This document shows, in pieces, positions 1 through 9,300 of a stretch of 58,675 bases of DNA. Below the pieces are notes generated by a model. The model searched no databases, was not told the DNA's origin, and saw nothing but the letters and a program-made list of their open reading frames with translations. The translations under genes and the position numbers were made by a program. Every line of letters begins with the position of its first letter. Position 1 is the stretch's first letter. The DNA is from Candidatus Endomicrobium procryptotermitis. Its GTDB lineage: Bacteria > Elusimicrobiota > Endomicrobiia > Endomicrobiales > Endomicrobiaceae. Where the stretch lies: the NCBI GenBank assembly GCA_031279415.1, contig JAITIP010000042.1, positions 1 to 58,675 on the forward strand. Direction: 5' to 3'.

Positions 1-223
1 TAGTCCATTTTGTGATTAAATAGGGCAAAATAGCAACAAAAGAAATTATGGCAAGTGCTATAAATATTTGATAGTTTGCATTTTTATTATCAAACCTTTC
101 AACGCTGTAAAAAGCAAGCACACACGCCGCCAGCAGCATTACCGCCGTCCACACCCGCCCGAAACTTAGTCGTTTATCATTACAATCGTCGCACTCAAAC
201 ATTTCTAGTATTTTTTTTAACAT
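1..223 (-). CDS. Holin-like membrane protein (partial)
   Basis: This reading frame starts at the ATG at 221-223 and runs off the left edge, so only about 74 residues are visible. A GAGGAG ribosome site lies 9 bases upstream. The protein has a short charged N-terminus containing a CDDC motif, then two hydrophobic segments at roughly residues 25-42 and 55-70 joined by a polar turn. Two short membrane helices after a cytoplasmic head fit a phage holin. It is the last visible gene of the late operon, directly after a small membrane/coiled-coil protein, which is where podoviruses keep their lysis genes. The endolysin is not in view and may follow off-window. The holin call rests on topology and position only. 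Confidence 0.55.
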   Translation of the reverse strand, partial: MLKKILEMFECDDCNDKRLSFGRVWTAVMLLAACVLAFYSVERFDNKNANYQIFIALAIISFVAILPYLITKWT

Positions 224-239
224 TTTGCATTGCTCCTCA

Positions 240-449
240 CTACTTTTGCTGCATATCGTCAATTCTGTGATGTGCCGCTTTTATGCTTTGCTCAACAACA
301 ACCATACGTTCAATTAGACGGTTATGTTTATCTTGTTTTTCTTCAAGACGTTTGATATCTTTTTTTAAGCTTTTTATTTCGCCTACAAATACTCCTATTC
401 CAACGCATAACACTACAACATTAACGGCAATTTCAGGTGATATAATCAT
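240..449 (-). CDS. Small membrane-anchored coiled-coil protein, probable lysis accessory
   Basis: A 69-residue protein with one N-terminal membrane segment (about residues 7-23) followed by a highly charged heptad-patterned helix up to the C-terminus (KKDIKRLEEKQDKHNRL). One transmembrane helix plus an amphipathic coil is the layout of inner-membrane spanins and of XhlA-type haemolysin/holin partners, although XhlA has the order reversed. It lies 17 bases upstream of the holin-like gene and is read in the same direction, so a lysis-module role is reasonable. No family was recognised with certainty. Confidence 0.5.
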   Translation of the reverse strand: MIISPEIAVNVVVLCVGIGVFVGEIKSLKKDIKRLEEKQDKHNRLIERMVVVEQSIKAAHHRIDDMQQK

Positions 450-466
450 TCTTGTTTCTCTCTCTA

Positions 467-1381
467 TTAACTTTGTTCCTCAATGTCATAAACAACCTGC
501 GCTTTTGCCGTCCAGCCTGTCAAATCCTCATCAATACTTATTGTTATCGTTTTTGCAGCAGGATTAAAAGAAATCTTGTCAGATGCCACTCCTTTAATTT
601 CCGTCCCGTCTGTTATTACAGCCTTAAGTTCTCTTACAACAAAGCCATCACGCAGCCACAAAGGCTCGCTTGTATAATCACCTGCCTCACCAAGCTCTAT
701 TTCCGCACTCGCCGCATAACCGATTTTTGAGTACAAATATGGCAGATTGACAAGACTCAACGGCGTAGAGCCATAAAAAAAGCATTTTGCGTGATTAAAA
801 AAATATGAAGTATTACCTTGTTGTCCGTTTATAATCTCTGTGATAATTCCAAAATCTATATTATCAAGCTGTAAAATTTGAGCGGATTTCTTTTGCAATA
901 TTGTATCGACAAGCCAGTGGTAGTTAGAGTAGTTATAAGCTTTTGCTACGAGTAATACAGCGGTATTTATTATATTGTCGTTTGCGTCAATATGATTAAG
1001 TTTTATTGTTATATGCTTTCCTCCAACCGTATCACTTGTGTAAAACTCAAGTGTAAGATAATCGCCATTCAAATTAGGAGTTCCTTTAAGCGTCCTGCTA
1101 AAGATAGCAGAAGGCTGAGAAGCCTGTACTTCAATGCCGACAACATAATTACTAACATCAACAACAGCATTATTCAAATCATCACCAACAGCTAAATCTA
1201 CAATATTTTTCGATTCTCCCGATGGAGTACCTACAACTTCCCAATAAGTCGACGCAAACGAGTTGTAAACTTCCTGCATGGTCAAATAGTTTTTTTCTAA
1301 ATATTCTTTTGTTACCCCGCCGCCGCTTCCGCCGCCATATCCTGATATTTTTTTTATTCCTTTTGCTCCGAAAATAGGCAT
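467..1381 (-). CDS. Phage tail/fibre-associated protein, unrecognised
   Basis: The reading frame is open to 1429, but the start chosen is the ATG at 1379-1381. It has AAAGGAG six bases upstream and gives a sensible N-terminus (MPIFGAKG). The 304-residue product begins with a Gly-rich hinge (GYGGGSGGG, about residues 14-22), continues with a short helix and then a long beta-rich body. The C-terminal part (about 215-300) has the alternating pattern of a small beta-sandwich. No membrane segment or catalytic motif was seen. Its position after the tail-fibre gene and before the lysis genes suggests a second fibre, a fibre tip or a receptor-binding accessory. This is inferred from position only. 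Confidence 0.5.
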   Translation of the reverse strand: MPIFGAKGIKKISGYGGGSGGGVTKEYLEKNYLTMQEVYNSFASTYWEVVGTPSGESKNIVDLAVGDDLNNAVVDVSNYVVGIEVQASQPSAIFSRTLKGTPNLNGDYLTLEFYTSDTVGGKHITIKLNHIDANDNIINTAVLLVAKAYNYSNYHWLVDTILQKKSAQILQLDNIDFGIITEIINGQQGNTSYFFNHAKCFFYGSTPLSLVNLPYLYSKIGYAASAEIELGEAGDYTSEPLWLRDGFVVRELKAVITDGTEIKGVASDKISFNPAAKTITISIDEDLTGWTAKAQVVYDIEEQS

Positions 1382-1391
1382 ATTTGCTCCT

Positions 1392-1679
1392 TTATTGCAA
1401 AATAAGTTCGACGTCATCATTAATATCATCGCTTCCGTCAGCTGTTATAGTGTAATTTCCTTTTGGCAGCGTTGCCTGCATTGTATCGCCGCCGGCGTTA
1501 AATACCATATCACTTCCGTCTTCTTCAAACTTCATAGTTTCCGGTTGCTTTCCAGACACTGTCGCTTTTATCGTAATATTTCCTGATGTAAGATTCACAG
1601 CCTCGATAAAAACCTGATTGTTAGCCGTACCGTTATGAGCGATGACTTCGTCCTGACCGTTAATTGTAATTCTTTTCAT
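1392..1679 (-). CDS. Small beta-rich phage structural protein, unrecognised
   Basis: A 95-residue acidic protein with a good ribosome site (AAAGGAG, 7 bases before the ATG). The sequence is made of short beta-strand-like stretches (ITIKATVSG, ATLPKGNYTITAD) separated by polar turns. It has no cysteine, no membrane helix and no coiled coil. It lies between the tail-fibre gene and the Gly-rich tail protein, all on the minus strand with gaps of 10-35 bases. A small decoration or fibre-associated domain is the likeliest reading, but no family was recognised. Confidence 0.45.
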   Translation of the reverse strand: MKRITINGQDEVIAHNGTANNQVFIEAVNLTSGNITIKATVSGKQPETMKFEEDGSDMVFNAGGDTMQATLPKGNYTITADGSDDINDDVELILQ

Positions 1680-1712
1680 AATATCTCCTTTCGTTTATTT
1701 TTAATTATCAAA

Positions 1713-3341
1713 TTAAACTGCTTCCAAATCTACAGGCCACAAAGATAAGCCTGCTTTTCCTTGGCGTAATACTTCAACCGTATAATTTGTTCCTGAAGAA
1801 TCATCCATATTGATATTAAATTTACCCAGATATCCTACCCATACATCTATCCAGCCGGAAGCCAGCCAACTTGTAATACGAAATCTGTCTTCAACGGTTG
1901 AATACACCAGTTCAAATTGTTCAAATTCTGACGACGATACATCGGCAAAAATGTCATTTAAAACTTTATATGAAGTGTAAACATTGTAAGGAAGATTATA
2001 AACATATGCGGCATTAGGCAACATTAAATACATATCTCCGCTGAAATTTATATCTATGACACGTGTATAGTCACTAAAACTTGTTCTTTTTAAATATCCA
2101 GAACCCATTTTTCCTAAAAGCTCTGCGCCTGTATCTGAAAAATTAAATTTTATTTCAGGTCGATTATCTGTACTTACTCCTGAATAAGTGGGATTTGGCA
2201 CTAATCCCGTACGTGAACCTGATATTTTTGTAAAAAGATTCTTTCTATAGTAATCCTTATATATTTGCGGTGCTACTTCCTGCCAGCCAGTGTTTAGATA
2301 CAGAATATCATCACAGACTACTATCCAATAACCAGAAGTATTTATCATCGCCATAGCACCTACACTGCTACCAACATTAAAAAACATTGCATTAATATAA
2401 TAAATGTCATACCCGTAGTATTGCTCTTTACCTTTGTGACAAAATCCAAAACATCTATTTGATGCATACACACCTGGCGGCAAAGGATATGCACTGTCAG
2501 AGCTTGAGGCATTATTGATATAAAAAAAACCTTCTTTTCTTATTGTTCTTAGTTCCATACCATCTGCATATTGTGTTGATATGTCTGTAACTGCTCCAAA
2601 ATCTATCCATTTAGCCAGTTCGGTGTTCCAATACCACCGTCTTTTATCGTTTAAGTTTTCTATGGTATCACCAGTATTTATGCTGGCACCGCCTTTAAAC
2701 TCATTAGCTTTTGCAGTTAATTCTTCTTGTGTTGGAGTAGGCGTTCCAAAATCATAACTTCCGATAACTATATATCCGTCTTTAAATTTCTTGTACAACT
2801 CTTGAAGATAAGAAACATCTGCAATGCGGTTTTCTTTTTCAGTTTCTATTTTTGTATTTAAGGTTTCGTCAGCTTCAATGCGTTCATTTTTTTCAATTTC
2901 AACTTTAGAATTTGTATATTTGGCCGCTTCCGCCAGAGTATCGTCACTCGTATCAAATCCATTAATAAGATTGCTGATATTATCTTCAACTTGCTGTATT
3001 ACCATTATTTCATAATCAAGTGCGTCTTCGACCATCTTTGGTGTATAAGCTCCGTTAGTTGTAAAATCCGAATCCTGAATTATAGGAAGCCATCTCGCAA
3101 CAATAACAGTACTGCCTTCCTTTACCGGCGCTGTCGCCTGAGATACAGGATAGGTAATGGTTCTATTCTGCAAAGATATATTAAATCCGGCAGTTACCTC
3201 AACAACTATTCCGTCGGTATCTTTTATAAAAAGTTTTATCTGTTCAACTCCGGCGCCTTTCCATATATCAAAATCAAATCCGAATACCCTGTTAATACCG
3301 TCTGCTAAATAATCACGTCTTGCATGTTGCGTATTTATCAT
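1713..3341 (-). CDS. Tail fibre/tailspike protein with podovirus-type anchor
   Basis: A 542-residue protein. Residues 1-125 resemble the particle-binding N-terminus of T7-type tail fibres: a short beta domain, then PKMVEDALDYEIMVIQQVEDN, which matches the conserved helix near 'LNxALDYxxMLxQQ'. Residues about 130-190 form a charged coiled coil that would trimerise the fibre. The region around 200-255 has the short 'KGxASINTGDTIENLNDKRRWYWN' pattern seen in many fibre stems, and the rest is a beta-rich receptor-binding region. It attaches to the tail and recognises the cell surface. It follows the giant ejection protein by 10 bases, the same place as gp17 relative to gp16 in T7. The C-terminal half is unlike anything I recognise, as expected for host-range regions. 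Confidence 0.7.
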   Translation of the reverse strand: MINTQHARRDYLADGINRVFGFDFDIWKGAGVEQIKLFIKDTDGIVVEVTAGFNISLQNRTITYPVSQATAPVKEGSTVIVARWLPIIQDSDFTTNGAYTPKMVEDALDYEIMVIQQVEDNISNLINGFDTSDDTLAEAAKYTNSKVEIEKNERIEADETLNTKIETEKENRIADVSYLQELYKKFKDGYIVIGSYDFGTPTPTQEELTAKANEFKGGASINTGDTIENLNDKRRWYWNTELAKWIDFGAVTDISTQYADGMELRTIRKEGFFYINNASSSDSAYPLPPGVYASNRCFGFCHKGKEQYYGYDIYYINAMFFNVGSSVGAMAMINTSGYWIVVCDDILYLNTGWQEVAPQIYKDYYRKNLFTKISGSRTGLVPNPTYSGVSTDNRPEIKFNFSDTGAELLGKMGSGYLKRTSFSDYTRVIDINFSGDMYLMLPNAAYVYNLPYNVYTSYKVLNDIFADVSSSEFEQFELVYSTVEDRFRITSWLASGWIDVWVGYLGKFNINMDDSSGTNYTVEVLRQGKAGLSLWPVDLEAV

Positions 3342-3351
3342 AATTTACCCC

Positions 3352-6300
3352 TTAATCCTTTATATATCTTCCGTCTGCAATCATATTTGCTCTATATCTG
3401 CTATACCCTAAACCTTTCAACCCGCCTCTTAAAAACTCTCCGTTAAATGCGTCCACAGTCCCGGAAAACATGGTTGCAATAGTTTCAAGCGGCACACCCG
3501 CTGCAGCCCGGGCCGGAAAATCAACAACTTTAAGCCAGTCGCTCAACTCCATTTTATCGGTATCGTTCCACGCCTTAATACCTTTATACACCCAATCGTA
3601 AAAATCCGATATTCCCAAAATTTCGCCTTTCCCGCCGCTATACTTAATCTTTCCGTCAATAAGCCCATTTGTAAGTGTCAAAACAGTGTCGTCCATAAGC
3701 GGAATAAACCCGGCATTGACGGTAAGCGGCGAAATTAAAATATTGCGTATATCGTCGTCCTCATCGTCATCGTCAAAAAGTCCCGTAATCCCATAAGTCA
3801 GCGCAGCATACAACAAAGGATTAACAACCCCATACAAAGCCACTATTTCCCCAAACTGTCCTAAATCAATCTCTCCTCGTCTAAACTGCACATATGCGTC
3901 GGCAATTTTACGCGCATATTGGTTAGGCGTATTCCTAAACGCCACAGCTGCGCGTATAATAGGGTTTTCGCTCCTCTGCCAGCCGGACAAAGATGATGTT
4001 TGCGCAGCCTGTTGGGTACGCATAGTGGTAAGTTCAAAATCTTTAAACGCTTCGTCCTCACTTAACCCTTGCGACATCTTATATTTAATTCTTGCGTATC
4101 CGCCCATAAGCAAACTGAACATATCGCCGCCACGCACGTTTACGGTTAACATATTGTTCCATTCGTTAAATCTGGAAAAAGTTTTATTTTCCATCGCCCG
4201 CTGTAAAGTTTCGTTAGACGAACCCGAAAAAAACCTTGCATTTAAATATCTGTTCTTCATCATAAATTTATAAGCTTCTTTGGGATTACTCCAAAACTCA
4301 GCAACGCCTTTTATAAAATCGCTCTTTGGCATTCCTTCGCTATAATTGATAAACGCCGCAACCTGCTTTATCGCAATTATAGGTTTAACCGCTACTGCAG
4401 TTTTCAAAAAGTTATTTACAATTTTTCCAAAAAGTTTTTCCTGTGTAAGCATTCTTTTTTTATACTGCGAAATAGAAGAAGCGTCTAACTCATTAAGCAA
4501 TCCTTTATATACGTCTTCGCCGAATGTTTCGTTATTTTTTACGGCGTTCTCCATTTTAGAGTTTCTGATAATTTTCCTCAAAGCGCCGATTTTTTCCTGT
4601 AAGAATATATACCTGTTAGAACTCATAATATGCCGGTTAATAATTGTCAGCGGATCTGTCGGCATCTGCCTTACCATAGGGCTTTGCGCACGCTGCTTAA
4701 TTTGCGAAGGCTTTGACATCTGCTGCGCCTGCGCCATAGACACATCAATATCGCTTATCGGCGTTCTTGCAATGCTTGGGAAATAATTTTCAACGGTATC
4801 AAGGTCAAGCCCGTACAATCTCATGTACACTTCATTCACGCTGTCATAATAACTTTGTGCTGTTTCCTGTAAATAATCCCCAAACGCTTTATCCTGCTCG
4901 GTAAGTTTAGAAAACATATCAGTCAAATTTTGCGGCTGCGGTGTCAGCCTTTTGCCTTTCTCGTCAAATATCGGCACTTCATATTGCATTAACAAACGTT
5001 TTCTCAGTTCCGTGTTTTTATACCATATATAAATAGTGATAATATCAGCTTTTGAAAGCTGCACGGTTTCCGGCTTAGCGTCATCATTAATTTTATAATC
5101 GGAATACTCAAACTTTTCATTTAACAAATCGCGGTAAATCTGCGTAAACTCCTGCTGCGACTTTACGCCATAAATCTCCCGCCCGCGTTCATTAACATTT
5201 TTAATATCATAATAGTTTGCCGTATCGGCTTCCTTTTGCGGCACAAGAAGCGAATATTGGTCAACGGCATCCTTGCCAAACAAGAAATTTAAATATGTTT
5301 CCCAATTTCCGCTAAACCCTAAAAACGCTTTTAAAACTTTACCGACTCCTTTTTTGCTGTCCGGATTTTTAACTTTTCCAACAAGCCTGTCAGTCTCTTC
5401 AATCAAATTAATCTTCTTTTCAAGCTCCGCTAAAGCATGTCCCCTGTTGGCTTCATTGCGTATCGTCATAATATCGCCGTACAAATCTGCCAATATCTGA
5501 TTTCCAAGCTTCATTTTTTTCATTCCGTCGGCAAGGGCATAATTCATTATTCTGTTTTTAACTCTGGTTCTAAAATCCACATCGTGATTTTCATTATCGC
5601 TCATCAGCGCGTACTTCTGCATAGCAAACTGAAATTCAAGCTCTTTCGGATCATCTACTTGATTCCAAATATCCTGCAGCTCTTTAAAAAAATCATTGGT
5701 ATCTTTATCGTATCTGCCTACTTTCTGGTCGCCTTGCTTAACCCAAATAGGCCGCGAAACTTCTCTGGCAATTATATCTTCCATAAACGGCTGATATATA
5801 TCGCTTGCCATGTATTCAACACTGTTAAAAACTTTATTGAGATTATCAACAAGCTCCTGCCAACTTTTAAGATTTCTCCACTCGTCAAGCAATTGCTCTT
5901 TACCTGTCATAACCTGTCTTTTTTTATCTAAAGAGCGGCTATTTTTAACATTGCTAAAATGTGGTATTCCAGAAAGCGCAGACCGTAAAGCCTGTCTAAA
6001 TCCTGTTGCGTCCTTTCCGTCTTCAATACGCTGCCTTGCAGTTTCAAGTAAAGCCTTTTTGCGTTCTCTTATGATATTTATTGGGTTTTCATACCTTGCG
6101 CTGGTCTGGGTATAATCAGGCATATTCATAATTTCGCTTTCAACTTCCGCCAGTGCGTCATTAACGGCCGCAAGCAGTTTTTGGCGGTCATTTGTTTTTA
6201 TAGCGTCTTCAATGTCTTCCTTTCTTATCTTTTTTCCCAAATCTTTGTTTTTTTGCGCAATTTGTTCAATAACTTCTTTAATGTCACCGTAAAGCCTTTT

Positions 6301-9300
6301 ATCTTCGGCAAGGGCTTTTTCTTTCTTTTCAAGACGCTGCGTATAATCGTCAATATATTGCCTGTCTTGTTCTATCTCTTTTTGTGCGTCGGCAATTTTT
6401 GTTCTTTCTTGTTTTACGTTGATTTTTGTATCTACTTCCTGTTCTTTTTTTGCTAAATTGGATTCACGCTTTTTTAATTCTTTTTCTTTCTTTCTGATGG
6501 CTTCATTTTTATGTTTAATAAGATTTTTATCACGAATAATAGATTGTTCTATATCTTCCATTTTTGCGCCCTTGCCAAGTTTCTCATTCTGTTTTTCAAC
6601 TCTATCAGCCAATTCTTGCAAATTTGCCAAAGTATCATACGAAACAACTGCAAAATTTCTATCGGCAAGCTCGTCAATCATATCAAGCACACGTTCAGCC
6701 TCAGCAAGATTTCCGCCAAACATTTCTTGTATGGCTTCAACATTTCTATCATAATCCTCTATTGCTTCAATTCTTGATAAGTTGTCAGCGCTGTCTATCC
6801 TTTCGCCGTCTAAAGCCTTTTCAATCAAACTAAGGCTCTGAGTTTGCAAATCTTCTGAACCTATATCAAGTTCGCTATCTCTTGCTGTCTGCAAAAATTC
6901 CAAACCGGTAAGAAAAGATTGTAAGTTATCTTCACCTAAAGCCTGCCTGTAATTAGGACTCTCCGGATTTATAATTTTTATACCTGCATCTTTGGCTTTA
7001 TCAATAAGCGGAAACGTTTCCTTTACTCCAAATCTTCTAATGTAATAAAGCAAATCCTCTCTCGGCGCTCTCGGTCTGCGCTGATTCACCTGATTAACAT
7101 AATTGCGTATCTCATCAAGCCGCTGTCCGCTCATCTCAATATCTCTGCCGGCTCTAATATCTTCAATCTGCTGTTTTATTGCCTGCCTTTCTTCACTCGT
7201 ATAATTTGCTCTTTCAAACTCCATAGGCGCAAGCAGTTCATTAAACACTTCAATCATTTCAGGGCTTGCCTGCAAACTTTCAATTTCGCTGTCAACCAAA
7301 ACGTCTCTTATTTGCGCAAGCCACTGCCTGAACATAATAAAAATGCGTTTAAGCGCAGAGTTAGGCGCATTGCCTGTTTTAACATACGCTGTAAACGCAT
7401 TGGCAAACTTCTCATGCGGCGTCGCCGACTTTTCACCGCTGCCCGAACTGTATTCTTTGTCGTATAAAGCCTTTCCGTTTTCGTCAAACCCCACTTTAAG
7501 ATATTTGTCTATCTTTGCTTTTAAAGCCAAAAAATTCTCGTCCTGCGAAATCTTTGCAAGCCGGTCTATTGAACGCAAATACAAATGTCCCAACTCGTGA
7601 ACTATAGAACTTTTATCATGGCTTTTAGTAAGCCTTATAATCGACCTCTCATCCTCAAACGTAATAGCCGCACGCGGAATCTGCACTTTTTCGTTCTGAT
7701 AATACGTCTCTTGTATTTCTGCAAGTTTCGGGTCAAACAAAACAAAGTTCCGCCCCGCACTTGCCGTACGTCCGCCCAAACTGTCCGACGGATACTCATT
7801 GCCCAAAACCCCGTATTTTAAAAGCATCCCGGACGTTTCTTGAGCCGGCTCATCCGTTAAATTTATTTTGGCGTATTTTTCCGTTATAAGCGAATATATT
7901 TCTCCGCCGCTCATATAGGCAAGCTCTTCTTCGTCTTCGTCAATCAAATAATCTTTCCCCATATGCCGGGCGGCTTCGTTAAATTCTTTAATTGCGGCTA
8001 TAACCGCCTCTTGCACTTTTTGGCTCTGCTTAGACAATGGCTTATCCAACTGCAAAAAATCCTCGCTTTCAGGCAGGTCAACTTTATATACTTGCGATCT
8101 TTTTTCAATTTTCGTTTCGTCAACCGTAGAGGCATACTCTATCATAGCCTTTAATCTTTTTATTTCATTTTCATTGTTGTCTCTTTCTTTTTCTATTTCA
8201 ATGTTATTTTCTAAACTTTTAATAAGCTTGTCTTTGCCGCCATAATGAACAATTAAACTTAAAACTTGCCCTTTAGACGCTCCTTTTGTAAGATAAGATT
8301 TTTGAAGCGTTTCATAAGGTATTGCATTATATTTAGTAAAATTTTTAGAATAATTTAGTTGGTTATAATATTGCTCTGCAATTTCCTTCAAAGAAGTAAA
8401 ATAATGTCCCCATCCAAAAGTCTGATTTCCTTCGCCGCTTCCTATAAAGTCGTTAGAAAACTCATTTATACCGCGCATACCGCCGTGATACCCCGTTTGA
8501 TAATAAATATTAGGATTATCCCCGTCAAACGTCCCTTGATTATTTACGGATTTTATTTGGTTTGGATAAAATGCCAAAACTTCAAAATTCTTTCCATCGA
8601 CATCATCGTTATAAACAACTCCATCATATCCTAAAGTTTCTAACTCAGATTTTCTAACGCTGTTTACTCCTGTTATTTCTGCATAATCTTTTGCGTAATA
8701 TGGATTTTTAATAGACAGGTATGCCTTTATTGTTGGGTTTCCTCCACCTGTCGGATAGGAAGCTGCATATTCTTCAATGGCACTGAAATATGCTCCGTTC
8801 TGCTCTCTGCCATAACCTTGGCGCGAAGTCATATCAAATACATTAACATTATCGATATTTTTACGGCCGTGATACACTACAAGCGGCTTCCCGTTCTCAT
8901 TGACGACCTTTGAAACATTATTGACTTTATCGATAAGTTGTGTTAGTATATTGTCAGACAGCGACACTCTTGCCGGGTAATTGCCGGACTTTATTGTGTC
9001 GCTGTCTTTTATTTTGTCTACAACAATTTCTGAAACAAATGCCGAATGCAATGTCTGCTGACCTTTTGCTCCTTTTTTCTGTTTCTTTCCTGCTTTACTT
9101 TCCGTAATCGTAAACCTTACAATATACTCGTCACTGCCGATATTAAATTTATTAAACGTGTTATGCCAAAAAGCTATATTTGGATGCGGCTTATGTGTGG
9201 TTTGATATGTTTTTTCAGTATCGCTTGTCAATAATATGGAATTTTTGTAAAGCTGCGGCAGGTAATTAAAAATCTCAGCAAATTTGAATCCTTTATGCTG

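Noticed and set aside
467..3341. A diversity-generating retroelement, as in phage BPP-1, acting on the fibre genes
   Set aside because: No reverse transcriptase gene and no template/variable repeat pair were found near the fibre genes, although parts of the capsid module resemble BPP-1.
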